DNA from: Calothrix sp. NIES-4101
GTDB lineage: Bacteria; Cyanobacteriota; Cyanobacteriia; Cyanobacteriales; Nostocaceae
DNA length: 64,000 nucleotides
Assembly: GCA_004296455.1 (NCBI GenBank)
Contig: AP018280.1
Span: 4,154,001 to 4,218,000 of the forward strand
Direction of reading: 5' to 3'
In this document: positions 37,138-46,090 of the stretch, piece after piece
Layout: each line of letters opens with the position of its first letter
How positions within the stretch are numbered: position 1 is the first letter of the stretch
Notes under the pieces: model-generated
Told to the model about the DNA's origin: nothing
What the model saw: the letters and a program-made list of their open reading frames with translations, nothing else
Database searches by the model: none
Position numbers and translations under genes: made by a program

Positions 37138-38141
37138 TGTTCGTTGGTTTGAGAATCTACTTTACCGTTGTTATCTTCTGAGGAGCGTACTTGAGCAAGT
37201 AACCTGAGTGAATCGCTGATACGGCGAGGCTTCGGTACTTCACCTTTACCTGCGGGCCAACCTTCACGCTGACGGGAGCGGTTTCCATCTGTCTCTTCTG
37301 TCTGGTCATGGAACAGAATTTGTTGAGTTGGGAAGGGCAAATCAATGCCGTTTGCAACAAGTGTTTTCTTGATTGCAGAAAGCACCCTATCCCGCGAAAT
37401 AAGATTATCTGCGCGTCGTGGTGGATGAACCCACCAGCGAACACGGATGTTGACGGTGCTTTCTGCAAGTTCCATTACTAGTACATCAGGAGCAGGTTCT
37501 TTTAAAACTTCGTCTACACGGTACATTGCCTCTAAAATTAACCGTTTGGCTAGGTCAATATCATCGTTGTAACCAATGCCGACATCGTATTCTAATCGGC
37601 GGTTATCAAAGGCAGTGTTTACAGTTACCGAATTAGTAAATAATTCCGAGTTAGGAATGACAATCCGCCGACCATCATAAGTTCTGATTGTTGTGGCACG
37701 TGTTTCAATATTTTCGACCGTTCCTTCAAAGCCTTTAAAAACAATTTGGTCATCAATTTGAAAAGGTTCAGTCAGCAGAATTAAAATTCCTGCTAAGAAG
37801 TTTTGCAAAATATCGCGGAAAGCAAAACCAATCGCCACACCACTAATTCCCAACAATTGCACTAAATCGCCAGCCCTAAATGTGGGAATTACAATCGAAA
37901 GGGCAATAAATAACCCAAGTAAAATTATTATTCCTTGTGCTAACCTTCCTAGCACTAATCCTAAGTTCCGGGCAGAGCGACGGTTGCGAGTTAAGCGCTT
38001 GACTAATGCCTTAACTCTGCTGGCAACAAATAAAAAGATTATAAAGACAAACAACGCTAAGGCAATGTTTGGTAGCAAAGCTATGAAACTGTCGATCATG
38101 CTTTGAACCTTATCCCAAGCTGTGGAGATTTCTGCATTCAT
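37134..38141 (-). CDS. MscS-family mechanosensitive channel
   Basis: 335 residues with an N-terminal hydrophobic region of three helices, including the pore-lining LLGISGVAIGFAFRDILQNFLAGILILLTEPF. The soluble beta domain follows (IVFKGFEGTVENIETRATTIRTYDGRRIVIPNSELFTNSV) and then the MscS alpha/beta domain. Such channels open on membrane tension to release solutes during hypo-osmotic shock. The C-terminal ~50 residues are charged and disordered, with a REGWPAGKGE stretch. Coupled by overlap to the DUF2254 gene. Confidence 0.92.
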   Translation of the reverse strand: MNAEISTAWDKVQSMIDSFIALLPNIALALFVFIIFLFVASRVKALVKRLTRNRRSARNLGLVLGRLAQGIIILLGLFIALSIVIPTFRAGDLVQLLGISGVAIGFAFRDILQNFLAGILILLTEPFQIDDQIVFKGFEGTVENIETRATTIRTYDGRRIVIPNSELFTNSVTVNTAFDNRRLEYDVGIGYNDDIDLAKRLILEAMYRVDEVLKEPAPDVLVMELAESTVNIRVRWWVHPPRRADNLISRDRVLSAIKKTLVANGIDLPFPTQQILFHDQTEETDGNRSRQREGWPAGKGEVPKPRRISDSLRLLAQVRSSEDNNGKVDSQTNEQ

Positions 38142-38173
38142 GAACTTTCCTCACTCATTAATGTTTGCTAACG

Positions 38174-38986
38174 TTAACGCTCAGAATTTTGATGCAATAA
38201 TTCTTGAATTTCCCCGCGTAATGCTGCGATTTCACTCTGAAGCATTTGAATCGATTTCGCTCCAGCTAACTCTGCTTCGTCATCATCAGCATCACGATCA
38301 ATAAAGAACGTTGCCAGAGTTGCAGTCACATAGCCAAACACAGCAAACGCATACAACGCTAAGAAAAAACACAACACCCGACCTTCAGGGGTTTTCGGCC
38401 AATAATCAGAACCCATCGTCGTGATGAGCATTGCTGTCCACCAGAAGGCAGTGCCGTAGTTATGCAGCCCAGATTCTACAGGAACCTCATTTTCAAAGGC
38501 ATACATCCCTGCTGCTCCTACTACAGTAACGATCATTGTTAACGCCACAACATAACCAAACCCTCGACGGCTAATACTTGCTGCTAAAACCCGCATTCCT
38601 CGGTTAGCACGAGTCATAACTCGCAACAGTTGTAGCCCTCGCACAGCCCGCGCTGTTCGTAGTATCCGTAACACCCGTATAATCCGAAAAGTCCGCAGCG
38701 CTGGTAACACCAAAGAAATAGCTGTTAGCCAGTTGCTTTTGATATAGTCAGGTTTATGAGGAGCGATCGCTAATTTAAGTAAAAAATCTAATATAAAAAT
38801 AATCCAAATGGTAATGCTGAAGGCTTCCAGTAAAGAGTTTAATCCCCAGATGATCTCGATGATGAATAGTGCTAGCCATACAAAGCCCAACACCAGCATA
38901 GGAATTTCTAGCCAATCTTCCAACTGTTGCAAGACTTCATTACGTTCTTTTTCTAGGGCTTGTTTTTCTAACTTAGAACTACTCAT
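38174..38986 (-). CDS. Voltage-gated-like ion channel with non-canonical filter
   Basis: 270 residues, the six-helix plus pore-loop layout of voltage-gated cation channels. The S4-like segment is strongly basic with regular Arg spacing (RTFRIIRVLRILRTARAVRG). The pore region is TAFWWTAMLITTMGSDYWPKTPEGR, so the selectivity filter reads TMGSD in place of the K+ channel TVGYG. A C-terminal coiled coil (SIQMLQSEIAALRGEIQELLHQ) may mediate tetramers. The selectivity cannot be predicted. It is 8 bp after the DUF389 gene and 32 bp before the MscS gene, both same strand. Confidence 0.88.
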   Translation of the reverse strand: MSSSKLEKQALEKERNEVLQQLEDWLEIPMLVLGFVWLALFIIEIIWGLNSLLEAFSITIWIIFILDFLLKLAIAPHKPDYIKSNWLTAISLVLPALRTFRIIRVLRILRTARAVRGLQLLRVMTRANRGMRVLAASISRRGFGYVVALTMIVTVVGAAGMYAFENEVPVESGLHNYGTAFWWTAMLITTMGSDYWPKTPEGRVLCFFLALYAFAVFGYVTATLATFFIDRDADDDEAELAGAKSIQMLQSEIAALRGEIQELLHQNSER

Positions 38987-38994
38987 AAATAGTC

Positions 38995-40278
38995 TTATTG
39001 TTTACTAGCAGGTGTTTCTAGCACGTTGACATCAACTAAAGGTGTCACATTAAAGTCCTGTTTCAATAATTGGGTTTGAATTGATTGAGTGAGGCGATCG
39101 CGTATTTCTTCACTAGACCCTGTAACTCCCGGTTGACGCTGCACATAAACAACAGATAGCAGGGTATCCTGTCCTTCAATATTGGATCGTGTAAAGCGCA
39201 CATTCGACTCGACTAATTTTGCTAAACCAACTTGCTCCACAGCTTTTTGAACTTGAGCGTTGGCACGTTGGGCAAGGCTAGAGCATTGTAAATTGGGAGA
39301 ATGAGAAAATTGCCAAGTTAGTAAACCTACCAATGCGATGACAGTTATTACCAAGGCAGAAAAGAATACCCGTTTTTTACCACGCCCATAGCGAGTTCCT
39401 TGAGCAGACAGCCCAAATATTCGGAACAAGAGGGATGCTGAAAAATTAATACCGCATAGTTGCAAAAACAGTAAGAACAGCCCCGAAATTGCCATGTCCC
39501 ACCTACCGACTGCACTTGCCATACCCACAATTCCCGCAGGTGGAGCTAAGGAAGCCGCAACTAACATTCCGGTTGCTGCCCCAGAGACTAAACTACTCCG
39601 TTCTGACTGTACCAAATTGAGCGCCCCTGCTGCGCCGGCTGCCAATGGCAAAATCACTGCTACTGCTGAAACTTGGCTGCTTTCTAACATTAAACTGGTG
39701 GGAATTTCTTGCCGTAATATCAGGCTAAGTAGCCAAGTAGTGGCAATTGTGACTGTTAAGGCAGCAAAATATCGTAGAATACTCCGTCCTAAGAGTTTGC
39801 GATCGCCCCATGCAGTTGCGATCGCTGTATTCATTGCTGGGCCTGCAAACGGTGCTATCAGCATTGCCGCCACCAGCAAGTAAGCTGTATTTGTATACAA
39901 GCCAATCCAGACTACAAAGCCTGCCAGTGCTGCATAACCAAGAAAGCCTCGCCAAGAGCCAACACTTTGCAAACCAGAAAGAAAAATCTCAATCGGACTG
40001 CGTTCTTCCACATCTACAACTTGTTGCGGTGCTTCCGATGCAGGGGGTTGCAGAGTCATCACACCAGTTGGTATAAGCGTAATTTGTACTTTGGGCAAAT
40101 CTTGCAATTTGTCCAGAACTTTCCCAACTTCTCGATTAGAAACGTGAACAATCACTACATCAATCGGTTCTTGTGCATTTCCTTCAAATCGAGCCAGATT
40201 TGTGCCGTTATGAGATTGGGCAATATCGATAACAGCTTTTCCATTTCCCCGTGGTACTTGGATAATGAGTTGACGCAT
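38995..40278 (-). CDS. DUF389 (TIGR00341-type) membrane protein
   Basis: 427 residues. A soluble N-terminal ferredoxin-like domain (MRQLIIQVPRGNGKAVIDIA) precedes a DUF389 core of six helices: YLLVAAMLIAPFAGPAMNTAIATAWGD, LPLAAGAAGALNLVQSERSSLVSGAATGMLVAASLAPPAGIVGMA, and LQLCGINFSASLLFRIFG. The C-terminal extracytoplasmic domain ends with beta structure. Function is unknown. It is the first gene of the membrane-protein run, and its promoter must lie in 40279-40630. Confidence 0.9.
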   Translation of the reverse strand: MRQLIIQVPRGNGKAVIDIAQSHNGTNLARFEGNAQEPIDVVIVHVSNREVGKVLDKLQDLPKVQITLIPTGVMTLQPPASEAPQQVVDVEERSPIEIFLSGLQSVGSWRGFLGYAALAGFVVWIGLYTNTAYLLVAAMLIAPFAGPAMNTAIATAWGDRKLLGRSILRYFAALTVTIATTWLLSLILRQEIPTSLMLESSQVSAVAVILPLAAGAAGALNLVQSERSSLVSGAATGMLVAASLAPPAGIVGMASAVGRWDMAISGLFLLFLQLCGINFSASLLFRIFGLSAQGTRYGRGKKRVFFSALVITVIALVGLLTWQFSHSPNLQCSSLAQRANAQVQKAVEQVGLAKLVESNVRFTRSNIEGQDTLLSVVYVQRQPGVTGSSEEIRDRLTQSIQTQLLKQDFNVTPLVDVNVLETPASKQ

Positions 40279-40630
40279 TCTGCCCTCCTACCGCTAACCA
40301 TCCTGCTTTTTTAGGCTATAACTCTACTACCCAAAGAAAGATTTTTGGAAAGATGTAAGTAGGTCGGTGTTAAAAATTGTCGTTATGGCAAGGCAGGAGG
40401 GAAGAGGTTTTCAAGTCAGTTTACTTTTCGTTACATAGTTCGGTTTATAGCGATCGCACAAAATATCAATACTGCGGCAAATACAAGATTACATCAGCAA
40501 TATTTGCCTTACCAAAGCGTTTGTATTCTAAAGAAATATCAATCCAAAAATCTTATTTTTTTGTGTTATATCTACAGCGATCGCGCGGATATGTTTGATT
40601 TTCTATTTACCGCCTTGGCGGTTACCATAA
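40279..40630. other. Promoter-containing spacer with HIP1 sites
   Basis: A spacer of 352 bp between the divergent DUF389 and methyltransferase-stump genes. It has two GCGATCGC-type sites (around 40449 and 40577) but no gene or RNA was recognised. It should contain the promoter of the five-gene membrane operon. Confidence 0.4.
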
Positions 40631-41020
40631 TTGAAAATGTCGAAAAATTGCAACATGATTGACCTCAGCGCTGAAGCTTGGGAACAACGGTATCAAGAAA
40701 GTCGAGATCGTTGGGATTTGGGTTGTCCGGCTCCACCATTGATCAATCTTCTGGCATCAGCCCAAGCCCCTCAGCCTGGACGCATGGCAGTTCTAGGTTG
40801 TGGAAGTGGACAGGATGCGATGCTATTTTCAGTTGCAGGGTTTGATGTTGTTGGGTTTGATTTTGCTCCTAGCACAATTGCCAAAGCCTCTACCACAGCC
40901 AAAGCACGCGAACTGAGCGCATGTGAAGGAGGCTGCAATGTTTATTTACGCAGAAGCGCTCAACTGTTCTTCAGAAACCCAAGCTCCATGAAAACCGTAA
41001 GGAACACGTTGGGGAATTAA
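40631..41020 (+). pseudogene. TPMT-like SAM methyltransferase, truncated
   Basis: The first ~92 residues match thiopurine-methyltransferase-type enzymes: WEQRYQESRDRWDLGCPAPPLINLL, MAVLGCGSGQDAMLFSVAGFDVVGFDFAPS (the SAM-binding motif I). After STIAKASTTAKA, near 40907, the sequence becomes unrelated and reads through the 3' end of the opposing carotenoid oxygenase gene. The usual protein is about 195-200 residues, so half is missing. This is a deletion remnant. Confidence 0.82.
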
Positions 41021-42343
41021 CACCCGCGCTACAGGTTCGGCATTTACATCTTGAGCATTAACTACCACGAGTTCAGATGTGTCTTCTTGGCTATCGTAAA
41101 CAAAAGTTATCAGCCAACCTTCATCTTCTGATGTCGCATTGGGAAAAGGTACAAAAACCGATTCACCACCATAGCGTCCTTGCCCAAATTCGTGGGTTTG
41201 AGACTTGCCATTGTCATTGTCATATTTAATTAAACCATCGAACAAAGGCATGGAACCCTGTGCCATTTTCCCAGCATAACCATATCGGGTTTTTCTTCCT
41301 AAGAAATTTTCATTTACACGAGGAAATTCCGCAGGTACATCATCTAACATTTGTTCGCATACTTCCCCAGTGATGAGATGAAAACGCCATTGATGTAAGC
41401 GGGGAATATCCCCATCTGGGTCAGATTGTGTACTTATAGCACTTAAAATGCTAGTAGAACTCATCCTACAGCCAATCAGCACGACTTCATCACCTTCTTC
41501 GTAGGCATTGAGAGTATGGAAGACATAACAAGCAGGACTTTCAAACCAGCGAATACTACTGTTATCGCCATGACGTGGGACAATACCAAAACGACTGGAG
41601 CGATCGCGCTCAAACATCATTATTGGTTCTCCCTTTTGTGCCCGTTGGGGGCTAAAAGTCAAGGGCAAATCCATAAAAATTGTATAATTTTCGGTGATGG
41701 CAAAATCATGCATCATCACTCCCATTGGTAAATCAATCGGTACTGTTCGCAATAATTCACCCGATGGGTTAACTACACTATATTGCAGATATGGTGGTGT
41801 GAAGGAGTAGCCAAAAAACATCATTTCACCCGTTACCGGGTCTACCTTGGGATGTGCTGTAAAAGCTGATTTTAGCTGATCATTATAAGTATATTCACCA
41901 GTTGTATCTAAATTGGGAATCTGAATTTTGTGAGGCGCACCACCTTCCCACAGTGCCAAGAATTGACCAGCGTGCCAAATTAAGGCAGTATTTGCAGTAT
42001 TTTTGTAGAAACCGTAGGGGTTATCTTGCTGTGACGGTTCTAACATCCCACTCCAAACAGCTAATCCTGCTTCCTGTTCAATTTTCCATCCTTTTGTTTG
42101 CACGTAGCGGTTGCGATAAGTCGCTTTACCATTACGAATTTGCACACCATGCAACATTCCATCTCCATCAAACCAATGATATTGCCCAATGGGTGTCCAT
42201 TGCGGATTGGGTCCATTTCGCACGAACATCCCCGATAAGTCAGGAGGTATTTCCCCAATTACTTTGAGAGTGTCAGTGGTGATTTCTTTGTCTACTGGTG
42301 CAAAGTTGCCATCAAGATAGGGATTGATTGCTGTTGTAACCAT
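40946..42343 (-). CDS. Carotenoid cleavage oxygenase (RPE65 family)
   Basis: 465 residues, complete. The four iron-binding histidines are seen in TAHPKVDPVTGE, MMHDFAITENYTIFMDLPL, VFHTLNAYEEGDEVVL and YGFHGAWV near the C-terminus. The N-terminus contains the family's FVRNGPNPQWTPIGQYHWFDGDGMLH. Such non-heme Fe(II) dioxygenases cleave carotenoids or apocarotenoids to aldehydes (retinal and others). The precise cleavage site is not predictable. The 3' end abuts the methyltransferase stump, so the deletion there stopped just short of this gene's end. Confidence 0.94.
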   Translation of the reverse strand: MVTTAINPYLDGNFAPVDKEITTDTLKVIGEIPPDLSGMFVRNGPNPQWTPIGQYHWFDGDGMLHGVQIRNGKATYRNRYVQTKGWKIEQEAGLAVWSGMLEPSQQDNPYGFYKNTANTALIWHAGQFLALWEGGAPHKIQIPNLDTTGEYTYNDQLKSAFTAHPKVDPVTGEMMFFGYSFTPPYLQYSVVNPSGELLRTVPIDLPMGVMMHDFAITENYTIFMDLPLTFSPQRAQKGEPIMMFERDRSSRFGIVPRHGDNSSIRWFESPACYVFHTLNAYEEGDEVVLIGCRMSSTSILSAISTQSDPDGDIPRLHQWRFHLITGEVCEQMLDDVPAEFPRVNENFLGRKTRYGYAGKMAQGSMPLFDGLIKYDNDNGKSQTHEFGQGRYGGESVFVPFPNATSEDEGWLITFVYDSQEDTSELVVVNAQDVNAEPVARVLIPQRVPYGFHGAWVSEEQLSASA

Positions 42344-42517
42344 TTGTGATTATGTGTAGATATATATTAGTATTTTATTCAAAATATCCGCGATCGCTTT
42401 CAATTAATTATTTAGAAAGTGCTTTTGGATAACCTCGATACTTCCACTAAAAATTTCGTTTAACCAAGTAGATAGGGGTAACTTTAGGATAGAATGAATG
42501 CCAAAGCTGGTAGTTCG

Positions 42518-42625
42518 CTACATTTGAAGGTATTTATCAACTGCACCATTCATCGGTAAATAAATAGAAGTAATCACACCCATGAAAAACGCGATCGCCA
42601 AAAATAGCAAAGATGGCATTGACAT
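42518..42625 (-). pseudogene. N-terminal stub of a DMT/DUF606-type transporter
   Basis: The 35 codons from ATG 42625 read MSMPSLLFLAIAFFMGVITSIYLPMNGAVDKYL and a stop. The pattern G-x-x-x-x-I-Y-x-P-x-N-x-A-V is the start of small multidrug/DUF606-like transporters. The rest of the gene is absent. It lies 40 bp from the chimeric flavin gene. Assignment is tentative. Confidence 0.4.
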
Positions 42626-42664
42626 TGTAGAAATATCCTGTATAAATTCCCTTAAAATAAATAA

Positions 42665-43195
42665 CTACCAAGCTCTTAAATATTGGTTGGGATAAACGTG
42701 ATTCTGTGCCCGTAAGGCTTTTGCGGCTCGATGCGACCAATAAGGGTCTCGTAGTAGCTCACGGGCTAGTAATACCATATCAGCCTGTTCAGTACGGATA
42801 ATATGCTCGGCTTGCTCCGGACTTGTAATCATTCCGACTGCGGCGGTAGGGATATCTGCTTGACGACGAATGCGATCGCTTAATGGGGTTTGATATCCAG
42901 CACCAACGGGAATCTTGACACCAGGGAGCAATCCCCCGGAAGAACAATCAATTAAATCAACACCAAGGCTTTTCAGCTTTTGACTGAGGGTTATACTTTG
43001 CTCAATATCCCATCCTCCTTCTACCCAATCGGTTAGGGTAAAATCTGCGGCAATATCTCCAACATTTAAAGTTGTTCTTTCGATAAATTCTTTTGCGAGT
43101 GTATCGGTAGCACGCTGCATAATTCCAGCTTTTTCGACAGGGAATTTATTGATAAATTCAGCGCGAAATGCATCGAGAGCAGTTTTTAAATTCAT
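42665..43195 (-). pseudogene. Chimera: peroxiredoxin-like N-terminus fused to old-yellow-enzyme C-terminus
   Basis: Residues 1 to about 54 (NLKTALDAFRAEFINKFPVEKAG.., LNVGDIAADFTL) are the start of an AhpC/TSA-type peroxiredoxin-like protein. From about residue 55 (TDWVEGGWDIEQSI, LIDCSSGGLLPG, PVGAGYQTP, QADMVLLARELLRDPYW) the sequence is the C-terminal part of a YqjM-type NADH:flavin oxidoreductase. The join near 43033 keeps the frame open. Neither half is complete: the peroxiredoxin cysteine and the first two thirds of the flavin barrel are gone. It is most likely an accidental deletion fusion. Confidence 0.82.
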
Positions 43196-43292
43196 GATTT
43201 TCTCCTAATTAATTGCCCATACTTGATTTGTTTTCTGGGTAGAGACGTGATGTATAACGCCTCTACGAGTAGGTATAATATTTTTGGTAAAG

Positions 43293-43982
43293 TTACTGTG
43301 GTAACATACCCGCGAATTGCTTTTCTACAGCTTTTGGGTCTTGCTGAATACCTGCAAAAACCTGTTTTGATACGGAGTCAGGATAGACATCTTCGTTACC
43401 TTGTTCGACCCCTTGTAATGCTGCTTGGGCAATTTGGATGGGTGGAAATTTGTCTAAAGGAACACCTTCTGACATCGCAGTATCTACAGGTCCGGGGAAC
43501 ACTCCCACAACTAAGGTTCCCTGTTGAGCAAGTTCGGCGCGTACACCTTGGGTAAGGGAATATAATGCAGCTTTGGAAGCACTGTAGGATGCAAATACTG
43601 GTACATTGACAACTGAAGCGATGGTAAGCAAGTTGATTATTGCACCTCCACCATTTTGTTTGAGAATCGGTGCAAAAGCGCGAATCATGTACAATGTGCC
43701 GAAATAATTCGTGGACATCTCCCATTGAGCGGTTTCTATGCTGTTTGGAGCAAAAAATCCACCGCTACCTAAAACCCCTGCATTGTTGATGAGTAAATTT
43801 ACATCTTGTATTTGCTGTGCGACTTGGATAATTTGGTCGGGATTGGTAACATCTAAGGCGATCGCAATTACATCTTGTAATGATTCGAGATTGCGTGCTG
43901 TTGCATATATGCGTTTCGCACCTGCTTGATGCAATGCTTCAACGAATGCTTTACCGATTCCGCGATTTGCACCAGTAGACAT
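43293..43982 (-). CDS. Short-chain dehydrogenase/reductase missing its first strand
   Basis: About 229 residues from ATG 43982. Present: TGANRGIG (cofactor loop), NNAG at LLINNAGVLG, catalytic Tyr/Lys in YSASKAALYSL and PGPVDTAMSEG. Family members have roughly ten residues (a V-V-L-V-x-G strand) before TGANRGIG. Here the protein starts MSTGANRG and the DNA upstream does not encode it. The first Rossmann beta strand is thus lost, so folding is doubtful. It may be a recent pseudogene. Confidence 0.75.
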   Translation of the reverse strand: MSTGANRGIGKAFVEALHQAGAKRIYATARNLESLQDVIAIALDVTNPDQIIQVAQQIQDVNLLINNAGVLGSGGFFAPNSIETAQWEMSTNYFGTLYMIRAFAPILKQNGGGAIINLLTIASVVNVPVFASYSASKAALYSLTQGVRAELAQQGTLVVGVFPGPVDTAMSEGVPLDKFPPIQIAQAALQGVEQGNEDVYPDSVSKQVFAGIQQDPKAVEKQFAGMLPQ

Positions 43983-44063
43983 CTCCAATAAATACCAAAC
44001 CCCTGCTATCAAAAGCTTTCAGTCTGTAAATGCAACTATGATTTTTTCGCAATTAGATACGAT

Positions 44064-45079
44064 AAAATAGGGATTTGATATATTTGATGATAGTAATAGG
44101 GCAAAAATATGTAAAATTCTGCACGAATTTTAGCCAGATGCCGAAAGATTTATTACATTTGGTAATATCAGCGCTTTAATTCTCAATCTTACTAATCCAC
44201 AAACAGTCAGAATTACTTGCTCATATTTTTGAGGTTTAAGTCTAAATCTTTCTTGGACAACTCGGAATATCTTTACCGAACGGATTCGGTGTTCTACCAA
44301 TACCCTTTTAGATGAAAATTTCTTATTTTGTTGTTTTTGTTCAACTGTTAACTTCCCATTTTTTGGTTTTTTAATTGGAGTGTCAATTAAATCTTCTCCT
44401 TGATAAGCTAAGTCACCTTTAAATCTTTGCTTTGGATGGAAATTATCCCTATTTTCTCGAAACAAAGTTATGTCATGTTTCGGTCCAGGCTCACCAGCCA
44501 CGACATCAACAATATCACGAGAATTTGGCAGGATAGCCATTTGAGTTTTAAATGTATGTTTACATGCCTTTCCAGAGTAATATTTTTCCTGCTCTTTATT
44601 GTGTCCAGGTCTTTCCCTGACTTGCTCATAGCTATCTATAATTAATTCGTAGTCGGTTAAAATTTCTTGAACTGTTTCGTAGTCAGTATCATTTTTTTTT
44701 ACTTGTTCAAGCAAACTAGAAGGTAATAAATCTCTTAACAATGGCAACCAATAGTGAAAAGTCGAATTTGCTGTTGATTCGCTGACTCCAAATTGAATAC
44801 CAATCACTTGAAACGTCATCAGATGCCGGAGATAAACTAAAGTCAATATCACTTGTTCTTTAGTCGATAATATTGGCTGTCTTCCACCACCTTTTTCAAT
44901 TAGTCTCACTTTTTTATTTTCTAGTAAAACTTGTTTCTCGTTATGCAAGATTTCTGCATTTTTAATCAGATTTTCTAGTTCAGTATAATTTAAACCAATT
45001 AATCGTTTTGTCTCTTGAGGATGCTCTTCGATGTAATTCAGTATATCGCTCATTTTTTTGTGCTAAAAAGACCCTATTA
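44064..45079 (-). mobile_element. IS5-like element around an intact transposase
   Basis: Short inverted sequences flank the gene (AAATAGGG near 44065-44072 and its counterpart CCCTATTA near 45072-45079). Ends are approximate and no target duplication was confirmed. The element abuts a truncated related transposase on its right side. Confidence 0.5.
44130..45053 (-). CDS. IS5-superfamily transposase (DDE_Tnp_4 type)
   Basis: 307 residues, complete frame. The N-terminal helix-turn-helix region is KGGGRQPILSTKEQVILTLVYLRHLMTFQVIGIQFGVSESTA, and the DDE core shows DYELIIDSYEQVRERPGH, YYSGKACKHTFKTQ, IVDVVAGEPGPKHDITLFRE, GDLAYQGED and VLVEHRIRSVKIFRVV (catalytic Glu). The target and ends are discussed with the element. 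It may be active. Confidence 0.9.
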   Translation of the reverse strand: MSDILNYIEEHPQETKRLIGLNYTELENLIKNAEILHNEKQVLLENKKVRLIEKGGGRQPILSTKEQVILTLVYLRHLMTFQVIGIQFGVSESTANSTFHYWLPLLRDLLPSSLLEQVKKNDTDYETVQEILTDYELIIDSYEQVRERPGHNKEQEKYYSGKACKHTFKTQMAILPNSRDIVDVVAGEPGPKHDITLFRENRDNFHPKQRFKGDLAYQGEDLIDTPIKKPKNGKLTVEQKQQNKKFSSKRVLVEHRIRSVKIFRVVQERFRLKPQKYEQVILTVCGLVRLRIKALILPNVINLSASG

Positions 45080-45117
45080 TATTCTTTTACCACAAAATAT
45101 TTATATTTTGGAGATGT

Positions 45118-45728
45118 CTATTGGGTGGAAATTCTCCCTTGAAATTTTACCTGCTTCTCAAATGGAAGAAGTAGAAAATGATAGTGAAAAATACCAAGCA
45201 CTCTGTGAAAAATTATGCGAGTATGAATTAATAGTAGACAGTGCAGAGCAAGCAATAGAGAGACCTGGTGATTATCAAGAGCAAAAAAAGTATTACTCAG
45301 GGAAGAAAAAAATGCACACAATTAAAAATCAGTTTATAGTGATGCCAGGAGGTAAAGATATTGTTGATATTTGCATAGGGCATTTTGGCAAGATAAGTGA
45401 TAGTAAATTATTTAGAAATCATCGAGATAAACTAGATAAAAGACAAAGATTTTTAGGAGATAAAGCTTACATTGGAGAAGAACTGATTACAACACCTCAT
45501 AAGAAACCAAAAAAGGCAGAGCTTTGCGAAGCAAAAAAAGAGGAAAATAAACATTTATCCTCCTTACGAATTGGTGTTGAGCATCTGATTTGTCGAGTTA
45601 AAACTTTTCACGTTGCTAGTGACAGATTTCGCCTAGCTAGACATCGTTACAACCACGTAATAATGGCAGTATGCGGTTTAGTTAGATTACATCTAAATTC
45701 TTCTTTGATCTTAAGTGATAATCTTTGA
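45118..45728 (+). pseudogene. Second IS5-like transposase, N-terminus missing
   Basis: About 200 residues matching the C-terminal two thirds of the neighbouring transposase family: CEYELIVDSAEQAIERPGD, YYSGKKKMHTIKNQF, IVDICIGHFGKISDSKLFRNH, GDKAYIGEEL, IGVEHLICRVKTFHVASDRFRL. The similar but not identical residues show it is a different family member. The helix-turn-helix part is absent where the intact element begins, so insertion or recombination removed it. Confidence 0.82.
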
Positions 45729-45910
45729 GCTTTATCCATCCACATTTACTTGAAAATAGAGCTATGTTTTTCCCAACTTTTAATATTTTTGTTTTTAAAC
45801 CCCAGAAACCTCATTTTTACGTTTGACACTCAAAACAGTACAAGTGTACCTTTGTATCTAAGAAGCTTTTACTGCAAGCACTTTATCTTTCGTAGATAAG
45901 TCTAAAGAAG

Positions 45911-46088
45911 TACCCCTGTTAAGGTGAACATTTGTACTGACGATTTATAGGGGTTTCAGCACCGCATCCATTAAAAATTGAAGGCAAAAAATAATGCTTG
46001 CGTTAAAAATTTAGGTTCTGCGATTAGAGGTAGAACGTAAGAATGGGACTTCTGGCTAGTACATTATTGGTACACCTTAACAGGGGTA
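45911..46088. mobile_element. 178-bp MITE with 16-bp terminal repeats and 11-bp target duplication
   Basis: TACCCCTGTTAAGGTG (45911-45926) and its exact complement CACCTTAACAGGGGTA (46073-46088) bound 178 bp without coding capacity. Direct repeats GTCTAAAGAAG lie immediately outside (45900-45910 and 46089-46099), as expected for an 11-bp target-site duplication. It sits at the 3' border of an IS4-like transposase gene. The transposase that mobilises it is not in the window. The surrounding 45729-45910 has no gene. Confidence 0.82.
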
Positions 46089-46090
46089 GT

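Noticed and set aside
40960-41020. C-terminal tail of the methyltransferase ORF as a new domain
   Set aside because: These residues are the antisense of the carotenoid oxygenase 3' end and carry no methyltransferase motif.
42537-42740. 67-residue minus-strand ORF MVASSRKSLTGTESRLSQP...
   Set aside because: Overlaps the end of the flavin chimera in another frame; the meaningful signal here is the DMT-like stub at 42518-42625.
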